A stretch of DNA of 64,000 bases from Chitinophaga pinensis (GCA_945901065.1 CAMDKI010000004.1:267830-331829), one strand, 5' to 3'. Counted from the stretch's first letter, positions 1 to 8,283 are shown. The notes: a model not told the origin generated them from the sequence alone. A program made the numbers and translations.

Positions 1-1
1 T

Positions 2-847
2 ACTGCTTTGGCCGACTTTGGTATATCAGCATCCATTAAAAAGCGCCATACCATTACCAACTTTATGGGCCATGCCAAGCAAGTTTTTGCTACAGGCACT
101 TATTCGCCGCCAGAGCAAAGTGACCCTACCAAAGCATATAAAGTAATGGGCAACACCAATGATATATATGCCTTTGGGGTTGTAATGTATGAATTGCTCA
201 CTGGCGGCACACTGCCCTACGGCGATTTTGACGATTACATTGCCGACATGGCCGGATATGAAGCCAGAAAGAAACTTGGCAATTGGGACCGCAGTATATT
301 AGAGCGTTCAGTTAATGATAGAATGTGGATTGAGGTTTTAGACAAATGCCTTCGCCCGGAAGCAACTGAACGTTACCAATTTGCACAAGATATAATAGAT
401 AAACTAAACCTCAGCGCGGGGTACTCAGTACTTCGCAAAGAGCCCATTCAAGTTTTGCCACATCACCAATGGTTGTTTAAAGTAATGAATGGCGACGAAA
501 TAGGTCGAGCATACAACTTGTCGAACTTGCTTAGATTACAAGGTAAAAAACTACTTACCATAGGCTGGTTTAACCCTGATAGCCCATTTACCAACGACAT
601 AGGTATCATGGAACAGTTTACCAATTATGTTTCCAATTTCCACGCAACTATTGAATACGATGCCCCCAGCAACTATTGGTATATTCGCGACGGACAGTGG
701 CGCAACAAAGAGGGTGTGCCAGGGTGGTACCGCTCTACCAATGGCGTATTGGTAAATTCTATGCCTATTGATGACCGTGGCATAATGCTTCAGCCTGATG
801 ATATCATCACCATCGGCGATACTACTATCCAAGTAAGTATTCAGTAG
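2..847 (+). CDS. Ser/Thr protein kinase C-terminal part with FHA domain (5' truncated by window edge)
   Basis: The reading frame is open to the left edge, so the N-lobe and catalytic loop lie outside. What remains starts at the kinase DFG motif (LADFGIS), followed by an activation segment ending in SPPEQ (the APE-like motif) and the C-lobe. After about 140 residues a second domain begins that looks like an FHA fold: a TIG turn, VSNFHA, and STNGVLVN, ending in GDTTIQV. FHA domains bind phosphothreonine, so the protein probably phosphorylates partners and recognises phosphorylated ones. In typical FHA domains the first turn reads GR; here it is GW, so the phosphate-contacting Arg seems absent. 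The first internal start codon (TTG at 8) is only an artefact of the truncation. Kinase identity is secure; substrates are unknown. Confidence 0.85.
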   Translation, partial: TALADFGISASIKKRHTITNFMGHAKQVFATGTYSPPEQSDPTKAYKVMGNTNDIYAFGVVMYELLTGGTLPYGDFDDYIADMAGYEARKKLGNWDRSILERSVNDRMWIEVLDKCLRPEATERYQFAQDIIDKLNLSAGYSVLRKEPIQVLPHHQWLFKVMNGDEIGRAYNLSNLLRLQGKKLLTIGWFNPDSPFTNDIGIMEQFTNYVSNFHATIEYDAPSNYWYIRDGQWRNKEGVPGWYRSTNGVLVNSMPIDDRGIMLQPDDIITIGDTTIQVSIQ

Positions 848-989
848 CAGTTAATAACGATTATTGTATTTTAACTTTATAGTTAATGACTTAATTGGTT
901 CTTTATCAATGGCTTATTTCTTGTGATATAAGTAAAATTAAACCATAAAATTTATTACTTGCTCGATTAATTCAACGATTGGTTTCTGA

Positions 990-997
990 TATTTTTG
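990..997 (+). promoter_or_regulatory. Candidate -7 element (TATTTTTG) for the aldehyde dehydrogenase gene
   Basis: It is an exact match to the Bacteroidota -7 consensus TAnnTTTG, which would place the transcript start about 35 bases before the ATG at 1036. No convincing TTTG -33 element is present at the expected distance, so this is a sequence match only. Confidence 0.35.
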
Positions 998-1035
998 TGG
1001 TAGTTGTATATTGAGGTACTATAAAATGATTACTC

Positions 1036-2400
1036 ATGATGCAGTCGTTAAATCCAGCCACAGGTAAAATTTTAAAGGATTACAAATCACTTCTCAAAGA
1101 CGAGTTAGACGAGTGTATAAGCCAAGGTCATCAAGCTTGGTTGGCCTGGCGCAAAACTGATTTTGAGCATCGTGCTGGGCTAATGCGCAAAGCTGCCGAA
1201 ATATTGCGGGCACAAAGCCACGAGTTTTCGAAGCTAATGGCCGAAGAAATGGGCAAGCCAATTAAAGAAGGAGTTTTAGAGGCAGAAAAGTGTGCTTGGG
1301 TTTGCGAATACTATGCTGATAATGCGGAAGGTTTCCTGAAAGACCAACCCATAGTAAGCGATGCGAGTGAAAGCTTTGTCCATTTTGAGCCGATCGGGAT
1401 TGTTTTGGCGGTCATGCCTTGGAATTTCCCTTTTTGGCAAGTTTTTCGTTTTATTGCGCCAGCATTAATGGCTGGAAATGCTGGAGTATTGAAGCATGCT
1501 AGCAATGTACCAGGCTGTGCCTTAGCCATTGAGCGAGTGTTGATAGAGGCGGGTTTTCCAAAATACTTATTCCAAACCTTGTTGATAGGTAGTGATTTAG
1601 TGCCGCATGTAGTTGAGCACCCATTAATTAAGGCAGTGACCCTTACGGGAAGCACTCCAGCTGGCAGTGCCGTGGCTGCATCAGCAGGTAAAAGTCTTAA
1701 AAAGACCGTGCTTGAACTGGGTGGCAGCGACCCGTATATAATACTTGAAGATGCTGATTTGAAACATGCGGCCCAGCAATGTGCCAAAAGCCGATTGATT
1801 AATAACGGACAAAGCTGCATTGCGGCAAAGCGTTTTATAGTGGTGGATGCCGTTTATGATGAGTTTATACAACTCTTTGTTGCCGAAATGAAAAAGGCCG
1901 TGATGGGTGACCCTTCGGATGAAAATACCACACTTGGGCCATTGGCAAGACACGACCTTCGTGACGAGGTTCATGCCCTGGTGATTGACAGTATAGCACA
2001 TGGCGCAACAGTGCTGCTTGGGGCACAAGTGCCTGATAGGGTGGGAGCCTATTATCCGGCTACGGTGCTGGCCAATGTGCATAAAGGCCAGCCTGCCTAC
2101 GACCAAGAGATTTTTGGCCCTGTAGCGGCGGTTATAAGGGTTAAGGATGCTGATGAAGCCATTTACGTGGCAAATGATACTGTTTTCGGGCTCGGTGCTG
2201 CGGTATTTACCCAAAACAAGGAACGAGGCAAACAAATTGCGGCTAAAGCCCTTGATGCAGGCTGTTGTTTTGTAAATGCACTTGTAAAATCAGACCCACG
2301 CTTGCCTTTTGGTGGTATAAAGCAAAGTGGCTATGGCCGCGAGTTGTCGGCGTTTGGTATAATGGAGTTTGTAAACATTAAAACGGTGTATGTGGCTTAG
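1036..2400 (+). CDS. NAD(P)-dependent aldehyde dehydrogenase, succinate-semialdehyde dehydrogenase type
   Basis: A 454-residue protein of the aldehyde dehydrogenase superfamily, which oxidises aldehydes to acids with NAD(P)+. The general base Glu lies at about residue 227 (LELGGS) and the nucleophilic Cys at about residue 261 (NNGQSCIA), with the expected spacing of 34. The N-terminus (NPATGK) and the EMGKPI...KCAW...YYA stretch resemble the Sad/YneI group of succinate-semialdehyde dehydrogenases, slightly shorter than average for ALDHs. The start is the first of two ATGs in tandem; no Shine-Dalgarno is visible. It appears monocistronic and is followed by an unrelated response regulator. The family is certain; the exact substrate is inferred from overall resemblance. 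Confidence 0.9.
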   Translation: MMQSLNPATGKILKDYKSLLKDELDECISQGHQAWLAWRKTDFEHRAGLMRKAAEILRAQSHEFSKLMAEEMGKPIKEGVLEAEKCAWVCEYYADNAEGFLKDQPIVSDASESFVHFEPIGIVLAVMPWNFPFWQVFRFIAPALMAGNAGVLKHASNVPGCALAIERVLIEAGFPKYLFQTLLIGSDLVPHVVEHPLIKAVTLTGSTPAGSAVAASAGKSLKKTVLELGGSDPYIILEDADLKHAAQQCAKSRLINNGQSCIAAKRFIVVDAVYDEFIQLFVAEMKKAVMGDPSDENTTLGPLARHDLRDEVHALVIDSIAHGATVLLGAQVPDRVGAYYPATVLANVHKGQPAYDQEIFGPVAAVIRVKDADEAIYVANDTVFGLGAAVFTQNKERGKQIAAKALDAGCCFVNALVKSDPRLPFGGIKQSGYGRELSAFGIMEFVNIKTVYVA

Positions 2401-2485
2401 GCCCGCTTGTCAGAGTTTTGTAAAAATGACAACCAAGGTTCGTATTTGGCTTTATTACCTTTAATTTGCCTACTCAATATAAACT

Positions 2486-3178
2486 ATGAAACCGCGTATA
2501 CTATTGGTAGAAGATGAGGAGCATTTGCTGGAAGCAGTGAAAATGAACCTTGAACTGGAAGATTACGAGGTAGTAGCTGTAGCCGATGGCGAACTAGCTT
2601 TGCTTAAATTCAAAGACCAGCGCTTTAATCTGATTATACTGGATGTAATGCTGCCCCGCATGGATGGTTATGCGGTTTGCGAGCAAATACGGTTATCGGA
2701 CATGGATATTCCCATTCTATTCCTTACAGCTAAAGGCGATAGTAATGATAAAATAAAAGGCTTTAAAGTAGGTGGCGATGATTACTTGCCCAAGCCCTTT
2801 AACCTTGAAGAGTTGCTGCTAAGGGTAAAAGTGCTTATCAAGCACAGCCTAAAAGGCACTGCTGAAGAGGGGAGCCTTAAAAACTACAAGTTTGGCGGCA
2901 ATGAGGTAAACTTTCTTACCCATGAGGCAAAGGGAGTAAACGGCGACTTATTGCTTACCAAGCGCGAGGCCATGCTGCTAAAACTGCTGATTGATAAAAA
3001 GGGTGAACCTGTATCAAGAAACCAAATATTGCAATACGTTTGGGGCTACGATGTGTATCCATCAACCCGAACAATTGACAATTTCATTCTTTCTTTTCGC
3101 AAATACTTTGAGGAAGACATGAAAGAACCCCAACATTTCCACTCCATTCGGGGTATCGGCTACAAATTCACGGACTAG
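2486..3178 (+). CDS. OmpR/PhoB-family response regulator
   Basis: A 230-residue two-component regulator. The receiver domain (residues 1-120) has the acidic pair Glu9-Asp10, the phospho-acceptor Asp53 (LILDVMLP-like context), Thr81 and Lys103. The C-terminal half is a winged-helix DNA-binding domain with LTKREAMLLKLL and the recognition segment VWGYDVYPSTRTIDNF, and ends in SIRGIGYKF. All key residues are present, so it should be a functional phosphorylation-dependent transcription factor. No histidine kinase gene is adjacent, so it is an orphan here. A near match to the -7 consensus (TTAATTTG, 2461-2468) lies 17 bases before the ATG. Confidence 0.95.
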   Translation: MKPRILLVEDEEHLLEAVKMNLELEDYEVVAVADGELALLKFKDQRFNLIILDVMLPRMDGYAVCEQIRLSDMDIPILFLTAKGDSNDKIKGFKVGGDDYLPKPFNLEELLLRVKVLIKHSLKGTAEEGSLKNYKFGGNEVNFLTHEAKGVNGDLLLTKREAMLLKLLIDKKGEPVSRNQILQYVWGYDVYPSTRTIDNFILSFRKYFEEDMKEPQHFHSIRGIGYKFTD

Positions 3179-3279
3179 CTCAGCAAGCTAAATTGCTCAT
3201 TATGAGTGCTTATGGTTGCCTATCGGCAAGCATTGCACAATAATTTTCGCGTCAGTGTTAAAATAATCCTAACTATTCT

Positions 3280-3287
3280 TACTTTTG
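3280..3287 (+). promoter_or_regulatory. -7 promoter element (TACTTTTG) of tRNA-Ser
   Basis: It matches TAnnTTTG exactly and lies 5 bases before the mature tRNA 5' end. Transcription would start at or within about two bases of the tRNA, leaving almost no 5' leader for RNase P. A weak TGTTA at the -33 position is the only upstream support. Confidence 0.5.
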
Positions 3288-3292
3288 CCCAC

Positions 3293-3377
3293 GGAGAGAT
3301 GGCAGAGCGGTCGAATGCGGCGGTCTTGAAAACCGTTGGCTGTTAAAGGCCCGGGGGTTCGAATCCCTCTCTCTCCG
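3293..3377 (+). tRNA. tRNA-Ser (anticodon UGA)
   Basis: An 85-base type II tRNA. The acceptor stem GGAGAGA pairs with TCTCTCC, followed by discriminator G. The anticodon loop CTTGAAA presents TGA and sits on a five-pair stem. A long variable arm with a short stem, typical of serine tRNAs, precedes the T arm with GGTTCGAATCC. The 3' CCA is not encoded. It stands alone, with its own promoter and terminator. Confidence 0.97.
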
Positions 3378-3381
3378 CACT

Positions 3382-3414
3382 AAGCGGGTTTCGTGCAACG
3401 AGACCCGCTTTTTT
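3382..3414 (+). terminator. Rho-independent terminator after tRNA-Ser
   Basis: A 13-pair stem (3382-3394 with 3398-3410, one G-U pair) closes a three-base loop and runs directly into a T tract (to 3414). It starts five bases after the tRNA. Confidence 0.9.
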
Positions 3415-3524
3415 ATTGTTAAACTTTTCGAAGTAATAGGGTCTCTCTAAACCAGTGAGCATTGCCCCCCACTAAATTGCTATTTTGTCTAAACCGCTAT
3501 TAAATCGCGTTTTTCTTTTTGTCA

Positions 3525-5594
3525 TTATCTTAAAAGTGTAATTGACCCGTAAGTATTTTTTGTCTGTTCTGATGGGAATTTGTAAGTGATTAAATAAACG
3601 TAAATACCATCCGGACATCCTGAACTTTTATACTTCCCATCCCATTTGTCTGATAGGTTTGATGTTTTAAAAATTAGCTCGCCCCACCTATCAAAAATCG
3701 ACAATTCATACTGCTCCAATGTGCAAATAGTTATTGGATTGAACTCATCATTTATGCCATCATCGTTTGGCGTAAATGCATTGGGAACATATAATTCACA
3801 AACAGCTAAAATACTGTCACAATTGGTTACTGTTAAGGTTTCAAATAGGGTATCAGCAACGCACGAAAAATTTACGATAGAGCGTATGTTGTATGTGCCT
3901 GTTGCTGAAAATGTATGTGTTGGTGTTAAAGAAGTTGAGGTATTGTTTGCTCCACTTGAAGGGTCACCAAAGTCCCAGCTAACACTTGATACCAATGCCC
4001 CTGTCAAGATTGAAAATGAAATACTATTTTCAAGGCATGTATCGTTTGCAGCTATTGACACACCGGATGGAGCATCGCTTAAAACGGTTACTTGTATTGA
4101 GGCGGCACAGCCATTCTGGTCGGTGGCAGTAACTACGTAGTTGCCCGATGAAAGGCCAGTTACAGTGTTGCCTGTGGCGCCATTTGACCAACTGAAGCTA
4201 TAATTGCCGGCACCTCCGGTGGCATTAGCAGTGGCAGTGCCATCTGGCAATCCACAAGATGCTGATAGGGAACTTGCTGTTACCGTGGGCAAACCGGTAA
4301 TGGTGAGATTCACGCGGACGATACTGTCGCAACCATTCACGCTCGTGAGCGTATCCGAATAAGATCCGCTTTGTGTGTACACCCTTCCCCACGGAGCGGT
4401 GTAAGTGCTACAAGCGCTTGTGGTAATGGGTGGAGCTATGATTGCAGAGGTAATGGTAAGGTTCACGCTGACGATACTGTCGCAGCCGTTTAGGGCGGAA
4501 AGTGTATCAGTATAGGTTCCGCTTTGCGTGTAAACAGTTCCCCACGGAGCGGTATAGGGGCTGCATGCGCTTGCGACAAGGGGTGGAGCTATGATTGCCC
4601 CAGTAATAGCAAGGTTAAGGGTGACGATACTGTCGCAGCCGTTTAGGGCGGAAATCGTATCGGTATAGGTTCCACTTTGCGTGTACACATTTCCCCACGG
4701 AGCAGTATAGGTGTTACAAGCGCTTGCCACAATTGTTGCTCCTGATAAATCATTTACAATAATAGTTCCAGTAGTAGTTTGTACACCACCGCAATTGCCA
4801 GGTATTGATAGATTATAATTGAATGTACCGGCTATTGTTGGCGTTCCATTAATTGTTATTATACTGTTGTTAGTAGTAGCGTTTACACCATTGGGAAGCC
4901 CTGATACTGTGGGCGCGAAATTATTGTATGAATATGTGATGCTTGCAATAGTATTATTGATACAAACACTTTGATTATCAGTGCCAATAGCAGATGTTAA
5001 GGTTGTAGTGCTACTACTATTATTGCAACAACTGCCAGCTAATTGAGAAACTTGATATTGGTCTGAGCCCAACCAACAACAATATTGTGCATTCAAAGAA
5101 TACAAGGTGCCACCTAGTTGTGTTATAAAATAGTCTTCAATTTGGTCAATGGTATTGCAACCTCCTTGATTTGAATTCACATCACAACTGTAGCCGCAAA
5201 TAATACCAAAATTGTATCCATTGGGATTGTTTAATGCAACTGGTGGCACTGTTAGTATCGATTGATTGGGTGATGGCACTCCAGTAATGGATGTAGGGAA
5301 ATTGCCAATATTACAGTTGTTGTTATTTTGAATAGAATTGAATCCAGCATACAACACTTGCGAAACATTACTGGCAAACGGACCGCTGATAGTTATGCGA
5401 ACTGGTTCATAGGTGCAAACACCAATTTTTAAGTTTGGGATATTCTGGTCAATGTTAATATTAAGTTCTCCTCCATCATAATTTGAAAAAATCAAAATAT
5501 TACCAGTTGGGGAGCAAGTTGGGATTTGAGCAACAGCGTTATAGTACAATAATGCGATGGTAAATACTAAAAGTGGTTTCAGCGTTTTCATCAT
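3525..5594 (-). CDS. Secreted repeat protein with PKD-like domain and T9SS type-B (gliding-motility-associated) sorting domain
   Basis: A 689-residue secreted protein. It begins with a signal peptide (cleavage expected after NAVAQ). A cysteine-rich, Asn/Gly-rich N-terminal region (to about residue 210) is followed by a Big/cadherin-like segment. Three consecutive 51-residue repeats then follow (about residues 290-430), each with TYTAPWG...YTQSG and NGCDSIV. After them come one SprB-type repeat (DGTATANATGGAG...YSFSWSNG), a PKD domain (WDFGD) and a C-terminal block starting YVPNAFTPNDDGIND and continuing FDRWGELIF, KWDG and GIYVY. That last block is the type-B sorting domain which sends proteins through the type IX secretion system to the cell surface or medium. 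The likely role is an adhesin or surface filament, an inference from architecture only. The stop lies 110 bases after the tRNA terminator; the gene stands alone. Confidence 0.88.
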   Translation of the reverse strand: MMKTLKPLLVFTIALLYYNAVAQIPTCSPTGNILIFSNYDGGELNINIDQNIPNLKIGVCTYEPVRITISGPFASNVSQVLYAGFNSIQNNNNCNIGNFPTSITGVPSPNQSILTVPPVALNNPNGYNFGIICGYSCDVNSNQGGCNTIDQIEDYFITQLGGTLYSLNAQYCCWLGSDQYQVSQLAGSCCNNSSSTTTLTSAIGTDNQSVCINNTIASITYSYNNFAPTVSGLPNGVNATTNNSIITINGTPTIAGTFNYNLSIPGNCGGVQTTTGTIIVNDLSGATIVASACNTYTAPWGNVYTQSGTYTDTISALNGCDSIVTLNLAITGAIIAPPLVASACSPYTAPWGTVYTQSGTYTDTLSALNGCDSIVSVNLTITSAIIAPPITTSACSTYTAPWGRVYTQSGSYSDTLTSVNGCDSIVRVNLTITGLPTVTASSLSASCGLPDGTATANATGGAGNYSFSWSNGATGNTVTGLSSGNYVVTATDQNGCAASIQVTVLSDAPSGVSIAANDTCLENSISFSILTGALVSSVSWDFGDPSSGANNTSTSLTPTHTFSATGTYNIRSIVNFSCVADTLFETLTVTNCDSILAVCELYVPNAFTPNDDGINDEFNPITICTLEQYELSIFDRWGELIFKTSNLSDKWDGKYKSSGCPDGIYVYLITYKFPSEQTKNTYGSITLLR
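4299..4733 (-). repeat. Three in-frame tandem repeats of 153 bp (51 residues)
   Basis: The landmark ATACTGTCGC begins at 4321, 4474 and 4627, giving an exact 153-base period. At protein level each unit carries one early Cys (SAC) and one late Cys (GCDS), and the units differ by scattered substitutions. The high DNA identity suggests recent duplication or ongoing homogenisation. The outer boundaries are approximate. Confidence 0.85.
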
Positions 5595-5685
5595 TTATCT
5601 CAGTTTTCGTTGCTGTTGAGTATTTCTTTTTTTATAAACCATGTTGTGTTACGTTTTGTTTAAAAGTGGCATAACCCCTCTATTT

Positions 5686-5719
5686 CCGCCTTCGCCTAGC
5701 AACGTTTTAGTTGCGGCGG
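5686..5719. repeat. Inverted-repeat hairpin in intergenic DNA
   Basis: CCGCC (5686-5690) pairs with GGCGG (5715-5719), and GCAAC (5699-5703) pairs with GTTGC (5710-5714) around a six-base loop. An eight-base bulge sits on the left arm. There is no T tract, so it is not an obvious terminator. It lies upstream of the T9SS gene, on the opposite side from that gene's 3' end. Function unknown. Confidence 0.4.
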
Positions 5720-6129
5720 GTTCAAATCGATGGCTGCTGCCACCCAACCCAATCGTGCTGCGTATGCTACATTTCTACTTTCCCCTTCAGCAGCAACAGC
5801 AGGCTTGAGGGTTACAAGCCAGCCAATGCACCTTATAAAAAATTATTAGGCTCTATACCTTAAGCAAATTAATCCTCTTCCTATCGGTTATCCCAAAATT
5901 TTCATTCGTCGTGCACAAGCTTTTGCTTATCCATGCTTTTAGTTCAGTTTTGGACTAAGCTTTAGGTTAGCTAAGCTTGATGGTTAAACCCCAAGGTTTG
6001 TTTTGTAGTTCCATCAAATTTGGAAATCAAGTATTACAGAACTATAGCAAAATGATAACGATTGTAGGGATAATTAGTTTAAGAGGCGATTGGTTGAGTT
6101 TGCTATTTACTGCCTGCTTGAACTTAATC

Positions 6130-6161
6130 TTGACTTACTACGTATATATACCGTATCTTCG
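6130..6161 (+). promoter_or_regulatory. Candidate promoter of the DEAD-box helicase
   Basis: TTG (6130-6132) and TATCTTCG (6154-6161, seven of eight matches to TAnnTTTG) are separated by 21 bases, as in Bacteroidota promoters. This would give a leader of about 160 bases. Confidence 0.35.
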
Positions 6162-6263
6162 CACCAGAAAACCACCATAACACGACTTTCTACCCTTGTA
6201 AACCGTTATATCTTAAGTTCGTGATTGGCTCGGAAACCATTTCAAATTACAACACATTTTAAC

Positions 6264-6314
6264 AAAGCCGCCTCAGGATGCAAGGCATCCAATAACGGAT
6301 CTCGGATCGGCTTT
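6264..6314 (+). promoter_or_regulatory. Structured 5' leader just before the helicase start
   Basis: AAAGCCG (6264-6270) can pair with CGGCTTT (6308-6314), enclosing a tight inner hairpin GGATGC/GCATCC (6276-6290, three-base loop). The outer stem ends 12 bases before the ATG. RNA helicase genes of the cold-shock type are often controlled through folded leaders, so this could be a temperature- or helicase-responsive element; that role is inference. Confidence 0.4.
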
Positions 6315-6326
6315 CCACAATAAATT

Positions 6327-7637
6327 ATGACATTTCAGGAATTGAATTTGATTGTCCCTATTCAAAAGGCTTTGGCCGAAGAAGGATACACTCAGCCTAC
6401 GCCCATTCAGGAACAGGCTATCCCTATTGCACTTCAAGGTAAAGACGTGTTGGGCTGTGCCCAAACAGGCACCGGTAAAACGGCGGCATTTGCCATACCG
6501 ATTTTGCAACTTTTGCACGGCACTAAAGCCGGAAAGCCTAACCACCATATCAGCTCATTGATTTTGACCCCAACCCGCGAGCTTGCCTTGCAAATCGGCG
6601 AAAGTTTTGATGCTTATGGCAAGTATACAGGCATCCGCAACCAAGTAATTTTTGGTGGCGTGGGTCAGCATCAACAAACACAGGGCCTGAAGCGTGGCAC
6701 TGATGTGTTGATTGCCACCCCAGGGCGTTTGCTAGACTTGATTGACCAAGGGTTTATCGACCTAAGGAACATTGAAATATTTGTGCTGGATGAAGCCGAC
6801 CGTATGTTGGATATGGGCTTTATAAACGACGTAAAGAAGCTACTACGCAAGTTGCCAGCTAAAAAACAAACCTTGTTTTTCTCGGCTACCATGCCAAAGG
6901 ATATTCAAGAGTTGGCCAATACCATATTGCATAACCCAACCAAAGTAGCGGTTACCCCTGTATCATCTACGGTTGAAATCATTGCTCAATCGGTATACTA
7001 TGTAGAGAAGCCAGACAAGAAAGACTTGTTGCGCCACATATTAAGCGATAGCAGTATTGCTTCGGCATTAGTGTTTACCCGCACCAAGCACGGCGCCAAT
7101 AAGGTTGAGAAAGATTTGAATGCCGTTGGTATCCGTTCGGAAGCTATTCATGGTAACAAATCGCAGAATGCCCGCCAAGCAGCGTTAAGTAACTTCAAGA
7201 GTGGCAAAACACGAGTATTGGTTGCTACCGACATTGCAGCGCGCGGTATTGATGTGGACCAATTGAGCCACGTTATCAACTTTGAGCTGCCAAACGTGCC
7301 CGAAACCTACGTGCACCGTATTGGCCGAACAGGTAGGGCAGGCGCAACTGGGGTAGCAATTTCGTTTTGCGATACCGAGGAGCGTGCTTTCCTTAAGGAC
7401 ATCAATAAACTGATTGCCAAGCAAATTCCTATTGTTGATGAGCACCCGTTTAAAGTGAAAATTGACGGTAAAGCAGCCGCTGCTTTGGCTGCCGTGGAAG
7501 CGGCTACGCACAAACCAGCTCCGCCATCATCGGCACGCAACAAAGACCGTAAGAGCTATTGGCAAAAACGCCGCAGTGGCGGTGGTGGCAATAAGGGTGG
7601 CAACAATGCCAACCGTCCTCCACGAGCTAATTCGTAA
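6327..7637 (+). CDS. rhlE: DEAD-box ATP-dependent RNA helicase, RhlE type
   Basis: A 436-residue RNA helicase that unwinds short RNA duplexes using ATP, for example during ribosome assembly or cold adaptation. All core motifs are in order: the Q motif (TPIQEQAIP), Walker A (AQTGTGKT), PTRELALQI, the DEAD box (LDEADRMLDMGF), SAT (FFSATMP), and motif VI (HRIGRTGRAG). The C-terminal tail (from about residue 375) is basic and rich in Gly, Arg and Asn, as in RhlE proteins, and likely binds RNA non-specifically. It has a long structured leader and its own terminator, so it is transcribed alone. There is no Shine-Dalgarno before the ATG. Confidence 0.95.
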   Translation: MTFQELNLIVPIQKALAEEGYTQPTPIQEQAIPIALQGKDVLGCAQTGTGKTAAFAIPILQLLHGTKAGKPNHHISSLILTPTRELALQIGESFDAYGKYTGIRNQVIFGGVGQHQQTQGLKRGTDVLIATPGRLLDLIDQGFIDLRNIEIFVLDEADRMLDMGFINDVKKLLRKLPAKKQTLFFSATMPKDIQELANTILHNPTKVAVTPVSSTVEIIAQSVYYVEKPDKKDLLRHILSDSSIASALVFTRTKHGANKVEKDLNAVGIRSEAIHGNKSQNARQAALSNFKSGKTRVLVATDIAARGIDVDQLSHVINFELPNVPETYVHRIGRTGRAGATGVAISFCDTEERAFLKDINKLIAKQIPIVDEHPFKVKIDGKAAAALAAVEAATHKPAPPSSARNKDRKSYWQKRRSGGGGNKGGNNANRPPRANS

Positions 7638-7658
7638 GCATATTATACTAGCTATTAT

Positions 7659-7689
7659 GGCCCTCCCATGCAAATGGGAGGGCTTTTGT
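7659..7689 (+). terminator. Rho-independent terminator after rhlE
   Basis: A nine- to ten-pair GC-rich stem (GCCCTCCCA with TGGGAGGGC) around a short loop, followed by TTTTGTTGTT. It begins 22 bases after the helicase stop. Confidence 0.85.
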
Positions 7690-7806
7690 TGTTAACTGCA
7701 GCAATACACTTAAACAAGTGAATTTGTATAATGATTAAAATGGAACGGTTATAAATGAGTAAATTCAGTAAGTGTTAGTTTTTTAGCATTATTAAACAAC
7801 CCAATT

Positions 7807-8283
7807 ATGAACGGCGCTCATCTGCATTTGATTTTTAATCACTTGCCAATTGTATTTCCTATTGTTGCCTTGCTAGTATTAATAGGGGGCTTTTTGTTCA
7901 AGTCGGCAGTGATAAAGCGAGTGGCACTTGCCATTTTTGTTGCAGGCTCAATAGCTGCTCTTCCGGCAACTTTAACGGGTGATGGCGCAGAGGAGGTAGT
8001 TGAAAACTATGCTGGCATTAGCGAGGCGCTCATGCACGAACACGAAGAAATTGCCGAAACATTTGCACTCCTCTCGTATGTTTTGGGTGTGTTTGCCTTA
8101 ATTGGGCTTTGGGCCAATTGGAAAAAGAAATCGTTTTCTAATTACTTGGCTGTTACTGTTTTGATATTTAGTTTGGTAGTGTTGTTCTTTGCACAACAAG
8201 CTGGCACTAGCGGTGGAGAAATAAGGCATGAGGAAATACGCGCTAATGCCGCAACTGTAGCACCTGAGGGAGACGACGACTAA
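7807..8283 (+). CDS. Four-helix membrane protein, DUF2231-like
   Basis: A 158-residue integral membrane protein with four predicted transmembrane helices. The N-terminus HLHLIFNHLPIVFP, a second helix followed by PATLTGDGAEE, and a histidine pair (MHEHEE) before helix three resemble DUF2231-type proteins, in which conserved His residues may bind heme or metal. The last helix is followed by a short charged tail with another His. The gene lies 53 bases before a c-type cytochrome lipoprotein on the same strand, which suggests a small redox unit at the inner membrane and periplasm. Family assignment is by resemblance of the helix and His pattern and is moderate. Confidence 0.6.
   Translation: MNGAHLHLIFNHLPIVFPIVALLVLIGGFLFKSAVIKRVALAIFVAGSIAALPATLTGDGAEEVVENYAGISEALMHEHEEIAETFALLSYVLGVFALIGLWANWKKKSFSNYLAVTVLIFSLVVLFFAQQAGTSGGEIRHEEIRANAATVAPEGDDD

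Larger units (their letters stand above)
5595..6326. other. Non-coding stretch between the T9SS protein and the DEAD-box helicase
   Basis: I see no convincing gene here. A 67-codon frame at 5977-6180 has no recognisable features and overlaps a candidate promoter. The block at about 5680-5840 looks richer in G and C than its surroundings and contains a hairpin. The last 160 bases look like a structured leader of the helicase mRNA (listed separately). Confidence 0.6.

Noticed and set aside
1681..2235. 184-codon minus-strand frame inside the aldehyde dehydrogenase gene
   Set aside because: It overlaps the catalytic region of a clear ALDH on the other strand, and its translation has no family features.
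3646..4140. 164-codon plus-strand frame inside the T9SS protein gene
   Set aside because: It is antisense to a well-supported repeat and sorting-domain protein and has no domain of its own.
4299..4733. Regular 153-base repeats considered as a CRISPR-like or mobile array
   Set aside because: The repeats are in frame, without spacers, and encode a known type of protein repeat.
5694..5852. Possible integron attC-like site (GCCTAGC ... ATTAGGC)
   Set aside because: Both seven-base ends have mismatches to the consensus and to each other, the length is at the extreme, and no integrase or cassette array is present.
5977..6180. 67-codon open frame in the long intergenic region
   Set aside because: It starts at TTG/ATG with no ribosome site, has no recognisable domain, and contains the candidate promoter of the helicase.
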